Positions 33,932-43,367 of a stretch of 64,000 nucleotides of DNA are shown piece after piece. Under the pieces are notes generated by a model, which had not been told where the DNA came from, ran no database searches, and was given only the letters and a program-made list of their open reading frames with translations. Origin of the DNA: Arcobacter ellisii. Lineage in GTDB: Bacteria > Campylobacterota > Campylobacteria > Campylobacterales > Arcobacteraceae. Location of the stretch: positions 1,178,001 to 1,242,000 of the forward strand of contig NZ_CP032097.1 in assembly GCF_003544915.1 (NCBI RefSeq), read 5' to 3'. The stretch's first letter is position 1. Each line of letters begins with the position of its first letter. The position numbers and the translations under genes were made by a program.

Positions 33932-34297
33932 TTAATATACTGGCTTAACTAATATTTCTAAAGGAATATGTAAAGCTTCAGATAAATTTCTAACCATAGA
34001 AAGAGACAAAGATATTTTTCTATTTAAAAGCTCTGATACTTTGCTTTTATTTCCAATATAAGGTACTAAATCTTTTTGTTTTAAGTTCATCTCTTCCATT
34101 CTATATTTAATAGCTTCAATTGGGTCAGGAGTTGATATATTCCAGTTTATTTCTTCATATTTTTCAACTAATAAAACTAAAATTTCAAGTTCATCACTCT
34201 CTTTAGTTCCTAAATCTGGATTTAATTCCATTAATTCATCAATTCTATTTAGAGCTTCATCATACTCTATTTCATTTTTTATAATTTTTAATTGCAT
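33932..34297 (-). CDS. higA: HigA-like antitoxin (helix-turn-helix)
   Basis: A 121-residue protein. The N-terminal part is acidic (YDEALNRIDELMELNPDLGT); the C-terminal part is an XRE-type helix-turn-helix (EEMNLKQKDLVPYIGNKSKVSELLNRKISLSLSMVRNLSEAL). It follows the toxin gene by 2 bp, the toxin-first order typical of HigBA. It should bind and silence both the toxin and the operon promoter. Confidence 0.9.
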   Translation of the reverse strand: MQLKIIKNEIEYDEALNRIDELMELNPDLGTKESDELEILVLLVEKYEEINWNISTPDPIEAIKYRMEEMNLKQKDLVPYIGNKSKVSELLNRKISLSLSMVRNLSEALHIPLEILVKPVY

Positions 34298-34299
34298 GG

Positions 34300-34593
34300 T
34301 TATATTTCCTTTGCATTTATCTTGTCATATTCAGCATGAGTACCAATAAATTTTACTCTAACAATTTTTCTTAGATAATCAATATGAACAATTAATCTAT
34401 AGTCATTACCTTTAATATTAAAAACAACTCTATTAACTTCTAAAAAAGAAGCATTTGAATATACTTTTTTAATATCATCAGGAGTTTTCCACTCTGCTTT
34501 TCTTGTATCAAGATGCCAAACTTCTAATGGAGTTTTAGCTTGTGGATGTTTTTCGTAAAATTCTATTAATGTTCTTTTGCTTATTACATTCAT
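34300..34593 (-). CDS. higB: HigB-like toxin
   Basis: A 97-residue protein of the HigB mRNA-interferase family: SKRTLIEFYEKHPQAKTPLEVWH, then FNIKGNDYRLIVHIDY and VRVKFIGTHAEYDKI. These blocks are characteristic of the RelE-fold HigB group that cleaves mRNA on ribosomes. It is the first gene of the pair and lies just downstream of the integrase gene, as maintenance modules often do in islands. Confidence 0.92.
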   Translation of the reverse strand: MNVISKRTLIEFYEKHPQAKTPLEVWHLDTRKAEWKTPDDIKKVYSNASFLEVNRVVFNIKGNDYRLIVHIDYLRKIVRVKFIGTHAEYDKINAKEI

Positions 34594-34641
34594 TTTGTAT
34601 TGTAACTCTTGTTCCTTTATAGGGAACTTAAATATTTTTTA

Positions 34642-35925
34642 TTAGATTGATATTAATTTGTCTAACCAATCAGCATACCATTGCATTAATTCTTTTTTCT
34701 CATCATAATACTTCATTTTAGATTCTCTGTTATAAGCAGCTTTGATTTTATTTGTTTCTGCATGAGCTAAACATGATTCTATAATATCACTATGAAATCC
34801 ATGCTCTTTTATTTTTTCATGGGCTGTAGTTGAAAACATAGCTCTAAATCCATGAGAAGTTATTTTATCTTTATAACCAAGTTTCATAAGTGCATGATTT
34901 AATGTTGCATCTGAAAAAGGTTTTAAATTTGAAGTAGGTGAGGGAAATACATATTTACTTTTATCAAAAGAATACGGTTTTATTGCTTTTAATATTTCAA
35001 GAGCTTGTTTGGATAAAGGTAAAACAAAATCTTTATTAGTTTTCATTTTATTTGCTGGTATATCTAAATATTCTTTTTCAAAATTTACTTCGTTCCATTG
35101 AAGAAATCTAATGTTATAAGGTCTTAGTGCAAGATATGGAGTGATATTTAATGCGTAAATTGTAGATATATCTGCTTTATAAAGTTCTCCATAAGATTTT
35201 ATATCTTTTAATAGTTCTTTTATCTCTTTTTCTTTTGTTAAAGTTGCTCTATGAGTAACTATCTTTTTAGCAAAAACAGTTCTTTTATCAATATCTGCAA
35301 TTATATTATGTTTTGTATATCCATAAGTAACTGCATACTTATAAATTCTTTCTATAACATTTAAAATTCTTTCTGCAATTTCAAAATATTCTTTTTCTTG
35401 TAATTTTTGAATAATTTTTAATATGTCTAATATTTCTATACTTGAGATATCTTTATCTCCTATTGAAGGGTAAACATGTATTTTTAATCTATTTTCATTT
35501 AATTCGTAAGTTACAGCTTTCCATTCGCTTGTCATTAATTTGAGCCATTTTTCAGTAATATATTTAAAAGTTGTAATATCTTCAAAATCTGAGTTTTTAG
35601 CTTCAATAGGATTTATATTTTGTTTTAATTGCTCTTTTGCTTTTTCTCTTAATTCTCTAGCTTCTTTTAATGAAATATCAGGATAAATACCAAAACTCAT
35701 AGATTTTCTTTTCCCTATATGAACAAAATCAAATTGAAAAAATTTTGTACCATTTTCTCTTATAACTAAATAAAGTCCTTGACCATCTGATAATTTATTA
35801 CTAAGTTTTGGTTCAGGTAGATTATTCTGCTTAGCAATTTTTTTTAATTTTTCAAAATCTTCTTTTGATGTATATTTAGCTTTCTTAATTTCCGTATCTG
35901 TGAGGGGTTTAACTATTTTTGCCAT
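34642..35925 (-). CDS. Tyrosine integrase (P4-type) of the genomic island
   Basis: A 427-residue recombinase. The N-terminus is a DUF4102-like arm-binding domain (LSDGQGLYLVIRENGTKFFQFDF), followed by a core-binding domain and a catalytic domain with ALRPYNIRFLQW (first Arg), ITSHGFRAMFST (His-x-x-Arg) and a final Tyr in KAAYNRESKMKYYD. Its gene lies 178 bp from the 3' end of tRNA-Leu, the standard position for tRNA-targeted islands. Confidence 0.93.
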   Translation of the reverse strand: MAKIVKPLTDTEIKKAKYTSKEDFEKLKKIAKQNNLPEPKLSNKLSDGQGLYLVIRENGTKFFQFDFVHIGKRKSMSFGIYPDISLKEARELREKAKEQLKQNINPIEAKNSDFEDITTFKYITEKWLKLMTSEWKAVTYELNENRLKIHVYPSIGDKDISSIEILDILKIIQKLQEKEYFEIAERILNVIERIYKYAVTYGYTKHNIIADIDKRTVFAKKIVTHRATLTKEKEIKELLKDIKSYGELYKADISTIYALNITPYLALRPYNIRFLQWNEVNFEKEYLDIPANKMKTNKDFVLPLSKQALEILKAIKPYSFDKSKYVFPSPTSNLKPFSDATLNHALMKLGYKDKITSHGFRAMFSTTAHEKIKEHGFHSDIIESCLAHAETNKIKAAYNRESKMKYYDEKKELMQWYADWLDKLISI

Positions 35926-36103
35926 TATTATTACGGTACTACTTTCATAAATTTATATATTTTATCATCCAATACCGTCAATAATACCGTTATTATTTTT
36001 ATATATAGATAAATATGAACAAACATAAATAAGCACAAATAAATTAAGATGTTCTATTTTTAGGGGTTTTAAGGAAATAAATAAACATGAAAAAACAAAG
36101 TGG
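35926..36103. promoter_or_regulatory. Integrase upstream region with repeated TACCGT sites, probable attachment region
   Basis: TACCGT occurs at 35973 and 35985 (12 bp apart, both as AATACCGT) and in the opposite orientation at 35933-35938 (ACGGTA). Such repeats between integrase and tRNA are good candidates for arm-type integrase sites or autoregulation. The right attachment site should lie in the tRNA 3' end; the matching left site was not found in the window. Confidence 0.5.
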
Positions 36104-36186
36104 TGGTACCGCTAGTCGGAGTCGAACCGACACGCCGAAGCGAGGGATTTTGAATCCCTTGTGTCTACCAATTTCACCATAGCGGC
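36104..36186 (-). tRNA. tRNA-Leu (anticodon CAA)
   Basis: On the minus strand GCCGCTA pairs with TAGCGGT at the acceptor, with ACCA encoded. The anticodon stem-loop AGGGA-TTCAAAA-TCCCT gives CAA. A short variable arm (CGCTTCGGCG) marks a class II tRNA, and GGTTCGACTCC is the T-loop. Length is 83 nt. Its 3' end faces the integrase. Confidence 0.96.
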
Positions 36187-36203
36187 ATTTTTTTAGAGAA
36201 TAA

Positions 36204-36238
36204 AAAAAGAACCCATTAAAAAATGGATTCTTTTTTAG
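36204..36238 (-). terminator. Rho-independent terminator of the HU gene
   Basis: On the minus strand AAAAAAGAATCCATT pairs with AATGGGTTCTTTTTTT around a short loop, ending in a T-run, 10 bp after the stop of the HU gene. Confidence 0.88.
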
Positions 36239-36247
36239 AAGAAGAGA

Positions 36248-36526
36248 TTATTTTGCTGATACAGCTTCTTTAAGAGCTTTTCCAACTTTAAATTTTGCAA
36301 CAGTCGTAGCTGGTACTTCAACAGTTTTATCTGTACCTGGAACTTTTGCTGTTCTTGCAGCTCTATCTGCAACTGCAAATGTACCGAATCCAATAAAGCT
36401 TACAGACTCTTTTTTTACTAAAGATTCAGTAATTGTGTCTAACACAGCATCAACAGCACCTTTTGCATCTTTTTTAGATAAACCAGCTTTTGCAGCTACT
36501 GCATCGATAAATTCTGCCTTGTTCAT
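36248..36526 (-). CDS. hup: HU-family histone-like DNA-binding protein
   Basis: A 92-residue protein with the HU dimer fold: NKAEFIDAVAAKAGLSKKDAKGAV at the start, SFIGFGTF and a beta-arm region with a Pro tip (KVPGTDKTVEVPA), ending VAKFKVGKALKEAV. It bends and compacts DNA. A single gene with its own terminator; AAGGAG precedes the ATG. It is the first clearly core gene right of the island. Confidence 0.95.
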   Translation of the reverse strand: MNKAEFIDAVAAKAGLSKKDAKGAVDAVLDTITESLVKKESVSFIGFGTFAVADRAARTAKVPGTDKTVEVPATTVAKFKVGKALKEAVSAK

Positions 36527-36647
36527 GGATGAACTCCTTGTATAAAATTAAATTGTGAAAACTTTATAGTATTTAAGCTTTGAAATAGCTAAAATTTGGG
36601 GGCTTAAAGCCAAAATTCCAAGAAAAATAATCAAGATTTACTTTTTT

Positions 36648-37226
36648 TTATTGAAAAGAGCTTTTTATACTTAAAAGTCTGCAAGAATTTTCAAGAATTG
36701 CTATCTTTTTTACTAACTCATGTACGTCTCTATCATACACATAAGTTCCAATTCCTTTTATGACCATAATGTTATGATTTGATTCTTTTAGATATTTTGT
36801 TATTTCAAGAGCATTTCTTTTATACCAAGTTGAAAAATCACCAGGATTATAGATATCAATCTCACCAAAAATAGTTTTTCCAAAAAAATCTTCAAATATA
36901 ATTTTATCGTGTTCTAAAGTATACGCTGTTGTATAAATAGGCATTCCAAATGCTATATATTTTGCTTCATGAATATTTGCATATATAGTTGCATGAATAT
37001 GTGACTCCATACTTGCAATATTCCATCTATAATCTTGTTTATTTATATTTAAACTACAAAATGATTTTTCATCCATCTTATCAAAAATAGCATCACTTGT
37101 ATTAATTATAAAATTATATTGATCGAATTTTGTAGAAATTGCTCCATGATAGATTCCAAAGAAGTTTTTACTAAACATACTTAAAGACAAATCAGAGAGT
37201 AATTTTACAGTATCTTTTTCAATCAT
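36648..37226 (-). CDS. Class II aldolase/adducin-family protein
   Basis: A 192-residue protein with the fold's metal-site pattern: SHIHATIYANIHEAKYI (two or three His) and a later MVIKGIGTYVYDRDVHELV. The early acidic residue of classical fuculose-phosphate aldolases is not obvious, so substrate and activity are uncertain. It is a single gene divergent from rsmH. Similar proteins of unknown function occur in Campylobacterota. Confidence 0.75.
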   Translation of the reverse strand: MIEKDTVKLLSDLSLSMFSKNFFGIYHGAISTKFDQYNFIINTSDAIFDKMDEKSFCSLNINKQDYRWNIASMESHIHATIYANIHEAKYIAFGMPIYTTAYTLEHDKIIFEDFFGKTIFGEIDIYNPGDFSTWYKRNALEITKYLKESNHNIMVIKGIGTYVYDRDVHELVKKIAILENSCRLLSIKSSFQ

Positions 37227-37287
37227 TTTAAAAGCCCTTGAATATATTTTTGGATATTATATAGTAAATTAAATAAGGACCATTTTA

Positions 37288-38190
37288 ATGAATATTCCTC
37301 ATATACCTGTTTTATACAATGAAGTTTTAGAAACTTTTAAAAATATAAATGAAGGTTATATAATAGATTGTACTACAGGATTTGCAGGTCATAGTAGTGG
37401 ATTATTGGGTCAAAATGAAAATATAAAATTAATTTGTAATGACCAAGATGATGAAGCTTTAGCTTTTAGTAAAAAAAGACTTGAAAGTTTTGAAAGTAGA
37501 GTGATTTTCAATAAAGGTAATTTTGAACATGTTATAGATACATTTAAAGATTATGATATAAGAGGTGTTTTGGCTGATATTGGAGTCTCTTCTTTACAAC
37601 TTGATAAACTTGAACGAGGTTTTGGATTTGAGAGTTTAACACTTGATATGAGAATGAACCAAAATCAAAGCTTAGATGCAGCAACAGTTGTAAATACATA
37701 CTCACAAAGTGACCTTGAAAGAGTTTTTAGAGATTTTGGAGAAGTAAGAGAGTATAAAAAAGTTGCTTCACTTATAGTAAATAATAGGCCTTTTAATAGT
37801 TCAAAAGAGCTTGCAGATTTTTTATCTAAAAAAATGCCAAAAGGAAAACTTCATGCTGCAACTTTACCTTTTCAAGGAATTAGAATAGAAGTAAATGATG
37901 AATTAGGAGTTTTAGAACGACTTTTTGACTCTTTAGAAAAAGCAAAATTAAAAAATTGTTTAATAGCGATTATCTCTTTTCACTCCTTAGAAGATAGAAT
38001 TGTAAAAAACTATTTTAAGAAATGGAGTAAATCTTGTATCTGTCCAGAAGGTGTTTTTAGATGTGAATGTGGAAATAATCACGCTTTAGGAAAAATTATT
38101 ACAAAAAAACCTATAATTCCAACTCCATTAGAGATTAAACAAAACCCACGAAGTAGAAGTTCTAAATTAAGGATTTTCAAATTTGACTAA
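37288..38190 (+). CDS. rsmH: 16S rRNA (cytosine-1402-N4) methyltransferase RsmH
   Basis: A 300-residue enzyme with the family signatures HIPVLYNEVLE at the start, DCTTGFAGHSSGLL (SAM binding), GVLADIGVSSLQLDKLERGF, LPFQGIRIEVNDEL and ISFHSLEDRIVKNYF. It methylates C1402 of 16S rRNA. The next gene overlaps by 8 bp, matching the usual rsmH-ftsL arrangement of the division cluster, though no ftsI follows here. Confidence 0.96.
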   Translation: MNIPHIPVLYNEVLETFKNINEGYIIDCTTGFAGHSSGLLGQNENIKLICNDQDDEALAFSKKRLESFESRVIFNKGNFEHVIDTFKDYDIRGVLADIGVSSLQLDKLERGFGFESLTLDMRMNQNQSLDAATVVNTYSQSDLERVFRDFGEVREYKKVASLIVNNRPFNSSKELADFLSKKMPKGKLHAATLPFQGIRIEVNDELGVLERLFDSLEKAKLKNCLIAIISFHSLEDRIVKNYFKKWSKSCICPEGVFRCECGNNHALGKIITKKPIIPTPLEIKQNPRSRSSKLRIFKFD

Positions 38191-38488
38191 ACTAACAGCA
38201 AAAGGCGCTTTAAATATCGTTTTTGGATTATTGTTTTTAGGATTATTTATATATTTCCCAAAAATATATATAAGAAATAATATTTATTACACAAGTAAAG
38301 ATATAAATAAATTATATGCACACTATATTTCACTTCAAGAAGAGAATACTTTTTTAGCCCAACAACTTGAAGATATGAAATTTAAAAATCAAATTATGGA
38401 TTCTTTATTATTTAATCCATTAGATAAACTAAATAATAAAAATTTAAACTCACTGGATAAAATGAATGATAATCAAAGCAATGATTGA
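38183..38488 (+). CDS. FtsL-like small bitopic membrane protein
   Basis: A 101-residue protein with one membrane helix (about 8-27) and a periplasmic coiled coil (DINKLYAHYISLQEENTFLAQQLEDMKFKNQ). Size, topology and place right after rsmH fit the divisome protein FtsL; sequence alone does not prove it. It overlaps rsmH by 8 bp and the pump gene by 23 bp. Confidence 0.7.
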   Translation: MTKLTAKGALNIVFGLLFLGLFIYFPKIYIRNNIYYTSKDINKLYAHYISLQEENTFLAQQLEDMKFKNQIMDSLLFNPLDKLNNKNLNSLDKMNDNQSND

Positions 38489-41400
38489 GTTTTCTTTAAG
38501 AAAACCTCTTTTAAATCATTTTATTCTTTTTTTTATTTTTCTTTTATCTATTTTCTCATATTTAAAAATTCCAAAAGAGATTTTCCCACCATCAGCCATG
38601 GATGCTGTCGTTATAAATGGCTCTTATTCTGGAGCTAGTTCAGAGTTACTTGATAAAATAGCAGTTTCTGAAATAGAAGATGAATTATTAAGTCTTAGTA
38701 GTGCTGATACTATCTCTTCAACTATAAAAAATGGAAGTTTTTCGATAAATGTAGATTTAAAAGATGGATATAAAGCAAAAGATATTTTAGATGATGTAAA
38801 AGATATTATTACAAAAATAAAAACCAATTTACCTTCTGATATGGACGAGCCAACTGTAAAAGCTATGGAATTTGCATTTCCTTTAATAACAGTTGCTGTT
38901 TATTCAAAAAATAATGATTCAAAAGAAGAGTTAATAAAAGTTGCAAAAGAGGTAAAATCAAAAGTTATGCAACTAAAAGATTTATCACAAGTTCAAGTTT
39001 TAGGTGAAAGTGATAAAGAACTTTTGATGATTTTAAATGATGAAAAGATAAATGCTTATGGTTTTGATAAAATTTCTGTGATAAATGCTTTATCATCTTT
39101 GAGTTCTATTTTCCCAATAGGAATGATAAAAGATAGCTCTACACACTATTATTTATCGACATTTAATGGAGAAAAAGATGTTGAAAAAATAAAAAATACT
39201 ATAATAAAAATCAATGGAAAATCAATCTATTTAAAAGATATTGCTGAGATAAAATATGAATTAGCTGATGTTTCAAATATCTCTCATTTTAATGGAAATA
39301 CAAATATTGCAGTTTCAATAAATAAGGGGTTTGAAGGTGATGCTATTGAATTAGTAAAACAGATAAAACAAATAACAAAAGATTTTGAAAAAAAATATGA
39401 AAATTTAGAGTTTGATACATATATTGATACTTCTATTTGGATTAAAAATAGGCTAAATACGGTTGTTTCTAATATTATTTTTGGACTTATTTTACTTTGT
39501 ATTGCTTTATATTATTTTATTAATCTAAGAATTGCTATTATTATTGCTCTTGGAATTCCAACTTCATTTATGATTGGACTAATTTTTGCTGATTATTTAG
39601 GATATAGCTTAAATATGCTCTCTTTATTGGGTGCTTTAATTGCCCTTGGAATGTTGGTTGATGAAGCTATTGTTGTGGGTGAAAATATTTATAGACATCT
39701 TGAAATGGGAAAAGATAAATTTAGTGCAGCACGTGATGGAGCTTTAGAGATGTATCCAGCTGTTTTAACAGCAACTGCAACAACAATATTTGCTTTTTTA
39801 CCAATTTTACTAATGACAGGTGAAGTTGGGAAATTTATGCAGATTTTGCCTATTATGATAAGTATTTTGCTTTTAAGTTCTTTACTTGAAGCATTTTTCT
39901 TTTTACCTTTACATGCTAAAGATATATTAAAAGTAAATCATGCTGAAAAAAAATCCCATAAAATTTGGGATTTTAATTATAAACTTTATGGAAATATTTT
40001 AGAGTTTTTATTAAAAGGAAAATATATAACAATTGGCTTGATGTTATTTTTGATAATTATTGGTTCAATTATGATATTTAAAACACAAAAATTTCAATTT
40101 ATGCCATCTTTTGATTCAACACAAGTTTATATAACAGGTTCAGTTGGTGTTGGTAAAAAAATAGAACAAACAGAAGCATTAGTTTTAGAACTTGAAAAGA
40201 AAATGTTAGATTCAATGGATTTTAAAAATAGTATTAGTTCTGTTAGTTCAGTTATAGGAATGAAACTAGATGGAAAAAATTTACCACATTATGAAGAGTT
40301 TTATTTCCATATTTTTGTAAATTTACACGAACGTGCTGCTGAAAATTTCTTTGAAAAATATATAAATCCATATTTATCACCAAAATACGATGATTCAAAT
40401 ATGATTAGAACTATAAGTGCCCAAGATGTTGAAAAAGAGTTAAAAAATATTTTAGAAGCAGATGTTCAATCTGGAAAATTTGAAGAACTTAAAGTATTTG
40501 TTCCTCAAACTGGAATTGTAAAAAATGATGTTGAAATAGCTGTTTCTGGGAAAAAAGAAGAGGTTTTAAAAGCTGTTGAAGAATTAAAAAGTAGTTTAAA
40601 TAAAGTAGAAGGTGTTTCAAATATTGCTGATGATTCTATTGTTGGAAATTATGAATTAAAATTTAAAGTTAACTCTTATGGAAATAGTTTAGGGATAACA
40701 GAAGAGACAATTTTAAATCAACTAAGACCTTTTTATCTAAAAGCTTCTTATTCTAAAATGTTTGATACAGAAGGTTTAGTTGATATAGTTTTTGAAAGTT
40801 CAAAAAAAGATATTTTAGAAAGTTTAGATAGTTTTACAATAAATACTTCAAATGGAAAAGTTTTATTAAAAGAGGTTGCAGATTTTATAAAAATACCTTC
40901 ATATTCACAAATCTTTAAAGAAAATAGTGAACAAATTATTAGTGTTACGGCATCTTTGACAAAAATAACGTCAGCTGAACTGTTTGAAAAGATAAATGAT
41001 GAAATTCTTGAGCTTAGAAAAAATGTAAATATATCTATAAAAGGTGAACAAGAAGAGAATGAAAAGGTGCAAAGAGAAATGGCACAAGCTGCTATTATTG
41101 CAATAGTTCTTATTTTTATGGCACTTATTTGGATGTTTGATTCAATTTTAAAACCTTTAATTATTTTAAGTACAATTCCTTTATCAATTCTAGGTGTTTT
41201 ATTAGGGCATTTAATAATGGATATAAACATTACAATGCCGAGTTTAATAGGAATGGTTGGACTTGCTGGAGTTATTGTAAATGATGGAATTATTATGATG
41301 GATTTCATTAAAAAAGCAAAAAATCTTGAAGAGTTAGTCTCTTTTGCAAAAATGAGATTAAGACCAATTTTATTAACTTCAATTACAACAGTTTTAGGAC

Positions 41401-41549
41401 TTGGAACTTTGATATTTTTTGCCTCAGGACAAGCTTTGATACTTCAACCAATGGCAGTTTCTTTAGGATTTGGAATATTATGGGCTACAGTATTAAATCT
41501 ATATTTTGTACCGATGATTTATAGAATATTTTATTTAAGAAAAAATTAG
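38466..41549 (+). CDS. RND transporter (AcrB/HAE-like), no adaptor gene nearby
   Basis: A 1027-residue protein with RND architecture: an N-terminal helix, KIPKEIFPP, two large periplasmic regions, twelve membrane helices, and the helix-4 motif LIALGMLVDEAIVVGEN with proton-relay acidic residues. It starts inside the FtsL-like gene (ATG 38466; 38481 is also possible), so translation is coupled. There is no adaptor or outer membrane gene next to it, so either it borrows them or it moves envelope lipids or other molecules alone. Substrate unknown. Confidence 0.85.
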   Translation: MIIKAMIEFSLRKPLLNHFILFFIFLLSIFSYLKIPKEIFPPSAMDAVVINGSYSGASSELLDKIAVSEIEDELLSLSSADTISSTIKNGSFSINVDLKDGYKAKDILDDVKDIITKIKTNLPSDMDEPTVKAMEFAFPLITVAVYSKNNDSKEELIKVAKEVKSKVMQLKDLSQVQVLGESDKELLMILNDEKINAYGFDKISVINALSSLSSIFPIGMIKDSSTHYYLSTFNGEKDVEKIKNTIIKINGKSIYLKDIAEIKYELADVSNISHFNGNTNIAVSINKGFEGDAIELVKQIKQITKDFEKKYENLEFDTYIDTSIWIKNRLNTVVSNIIFGLILLCIALYYFINLRIAIIIALGIPTSFMIGLIFADYLGYSLNMLSLLGALIALGMLVDEAIVVGENIYRHLEMGKDKFSAARDGALEMYPAVLTATATTIFAFLPILLMTGEVGKFMQILPIMISILLLSSLLEAFFFLPLHAKDILKVNHAEKKSHKIWDFNYKLYGNILEFLLKGKYITIGLMLFLIIIGSIMIFKTQKFQFMPSFDSTQVYITGSVGVGKKIEQTEALVLELEKKMLDSMDFKNSISSVSSVIGMKLDGKNLPHYEEFYFHIFVNLHERAAENFFEKYINPYLSPKYDDSNMIRTISAQDVEKELKNILEADVQSGKFEELKVFVPQTGIVKNDVEIAVSGKKEEVLKAVEELKSSLNKVEGVSNIADDSIVGNYELKFKVNSYGNSLGITEETILNQLRPFYLKASYSKMFDTEGLVDIVFESSKKDILESLDSFTINTSNGKVLLKEVADFIKIPSYSQIFKENSEQIISVTASLTKITSAELFEKINDEILELRKNVNISIKGEQEENEKVQREMAQAAIIAIVLIFMALIWMFDSILKPLIILSTIPLSILGVLLGHLIMDINITMPSLIGMVGLAGVIVNDGIIMMDFIKKAKNLEELVSFAKMRLRPILLTSITTVLGLGTLIFFASGQALILQPMAVSLGFGILWATVLNLYFVPMIYRIFYLRKN

Positions 41550-41551
41550 AA

Positions 41552-41581
41552 ATAAGCTTTAGAGTTTTTCTAAAGCTTATA
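41552..41581. terminator. Hairpin between the convergent pump and lipoprotein genes
   Basis: ATAAGCTTTAGA and TCTAAAGCTTAT form a 12-bp stem around GTTTT. The T-runs are weak on both sides, but its place between converging genes supports a shared terminator. Confidence 0.65.
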
Positions 41582-42851
41582 AAATAGTGATACCTAAAAC
41601 TTTTCGTAAGATATTATTATCTTCATCAAAGTCTTTTAAATCTTTTCCAGGTTCTAGTGTAGTTATAGTTGCTTTTCCTATAATATTTCTATATTTTCTT
41701 CCTGAACTATCTTTTAATCTAACACTCCAAACATTATGAATTACTAAAGGTTCATTATCTTTAATTCCAGCGTAAAGCATAATATGACCTTTTAGATAAA
41801 CCAATGTAGAAAATGGAACTCCATTTTTTTTGATAAAATCTTTTTTCTCATTTATATCCATTTTTGACATATCAAGATATTTCCCATTTGATATCTGTGA
41901 TTTAGAGTTTCTATGTAGATATTTCCCAAATGGAACAAAAAAATCTTGAGTAAAACTAGAACAATCTCTATTATTTAATAATCCACCCCAACCATAAGGT
42001 TCATCAAGTAATTGATTTAAAATTTTTACTCTATTTTCAGAAGTATAAGCTATAGGCATAGCTTCGATTTCATCCTCATTTAAATCTATATAAGCAATCT
42101 TTGCCTTTTGGTTGTCATCTTTTTTTGCGATTATATATTTATTATTTTTTTTTGGGAAAATTGTTGCTACTTTTACATATTCTCTAAAAATAGGGTCATA
42201 AATTGGGAATTTCTCTTTTACACTTACATAATAGTTAGAATTTTTGAACTCTTTTATAAAATCTTCATCAACAAAAGCAATACTATTAATCTCTACCCAA
42301 CCTCCAACTATACTTGATTCCATATAAGCCCAAGCCTTATCTTTTGAAAGATGAGAAACTATAATTGGAGTATTTATTTTGATTAAAGAGTTTTGATTAT
42401 AATCAAAAGGAAAACCTTCTCCTGGTTGTGTAGGGTCATAAAACATAGGTGAATTTGTTGGTAAAACTCTTACATTTGCATTTTTTAACATAATTGCTTT
42501 TTTAGGTACAACATTATATTCATCAAAATTTGAGTTAGTGATTTGTTTATCAAACCATTCAGCACTTGCTAATTTGTGATTTTCTAAATAGACTTTTTTG
42601 TATTTATAAGATTGTCCCCACATAGCTTCAATTTTAGGATATGAAACTTTTGATGAATCCCATGGTTTAAAATATTTTATAAAATAATCATTTGTAGCTT
42701 TATTTTGATTTATAAAATTGTCATTTGCTTTTTTAGAAAGTTCAACTATATCACTCTCTTTTGGAACAACAATTGGTTCTTTTACAGAACAAGCAGTAAA
42801 TAAAGTGGCAATTAAAAAAATAAGAGATAATTGTTTGAAATTTTTTAACAT
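41577..42851 (-). CDS. SH3-domain NlpC/P60 peptidoglycan hydrolase, lipoprotein
   Basis: The ATG at 42851 (GGAAA upstream) opens a lipoprotein signal with lipobox LFTAC; an earlier ATG at 42890 would spoil it. The protein (about 424 residues) has a stabilising N-terminal region, an SH3b-like part (NANVRVLPTNSPMFYDP; AYMESSIVGGWVEI) and an NlpC/P60 catalytic domain with Cys in NNRDCSSFTQDFF, His in KGHIMLYAG and a downstream His in VIHNVW. It should trim peptidoglycan cross-links or stem peptides in the periplasm. Monocistronic. Confidence 0.9.
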   Translation of the reverse strand: MLKNFKQLSLIFLIATLFTACSVKEPIVVPKESDIVELSKKANDNFINQNKATNDYFIKYFKPWDSSKVSYPKIEAMWGQSYKYKKVYLENHKLASAEWFDKQITNSNFDEYNVVPKKAIMLKNANVRVLPTNSPMFYDPTQPGEGFPFDYNQNSLIKINTPIIVSHLSKDKAWAYMESSIVGGWVEINSIAFVDEDFIKEFKNSNYYVSVKEKFPIYDPIFREYVKVATIFPKKNNKYIIAKKDDNQKAKIAYIDLNEDEIEAMPIAYTSENRVKILNQLLDEPYGWGGLLNNRDCSSFTQDFFVPFGKYLHRNSKSQISNGKYLDMSKMDINEKKDFIKKNGVPFSTLVYLKGHIMLYAGIKDNEPLVIHNVWSVRLKDSSGRKYRNIIGKATITTLEPGKDLKDFDEDNNILRKVLGITIL

Positions 42852-42968
42852 CCAAATTTCCTTTAATAATTTTTTTTGTGATTGTAACATTTTATCATTA
42901 AAGCAACTTGTAATATTTTTAATTTAGTAATATATAGTTATAGTAAACAAAAACTTTGAAGGAATAGG

Positions 42969-43367
42969 GTGTATAAACTTTCTATAAATAAAGAGTTATT
43001 TGAAAAAGTTTTATTTAAAAAGATTAATATATTAGAAAAAGAGAATAATAACTATTGGAAAAAAGAGCTTCTTGAACCAATAATTAAAGATGATAAATTA
43101 ACATATACTATTAAACAAATAAAAAAACTTTTGATTACAAATGGTTTAGGAGATGATAAACCTCAATTATTAGTTGAGTGTTTAAAAGTTGATTATTCTA
43201 TTGAAAAGGGTTTATTTGAATTTTATTTAGGAAAAATATTGGAACAAAAAAATATACCTGAAATAGATGATGAAAAAGATATTTTAATAAAACAACTTTT
43301 AGATGAAAAAAAAGAGCTGATGAATATACTCGAAGAGATAAAAAAAAGTAAAATATTTAAAAACTAG
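42969..43367 (+). CDS. Hypothetical protein, helical, cytoplasmic
   Basis: A 132-residue frame from GTG 42969 with AAGGAATAG upstream. It is Lys/Glu/Leu-rich and mostly helical, with no signal peptide, membrane segment or known motif; the C-terminal third (KDILIKQLLDEKKELMNILEE) looks like a coiled coil. A terminator follows. I do not recognise the family. Confidence 0.7.
   Translation: MYKLSINKELFEKVLFKKINILEKENNNYWKKELLEPIIKDDKLTYTIKQIKKLLITNGLGDDKPQLLVECLKVDYSIEKGLFEFYLGKILEQKNIPEIDDEKDILIKQLLDEKKELMNILEEIKKSKIFKN

Noticed and set aside
40748-41308. A 186-residue minus-strand frame inside the RND pump gene
   Set aside because: It is antisense to conserved membrane helices of the pump and matches no protein pattern.
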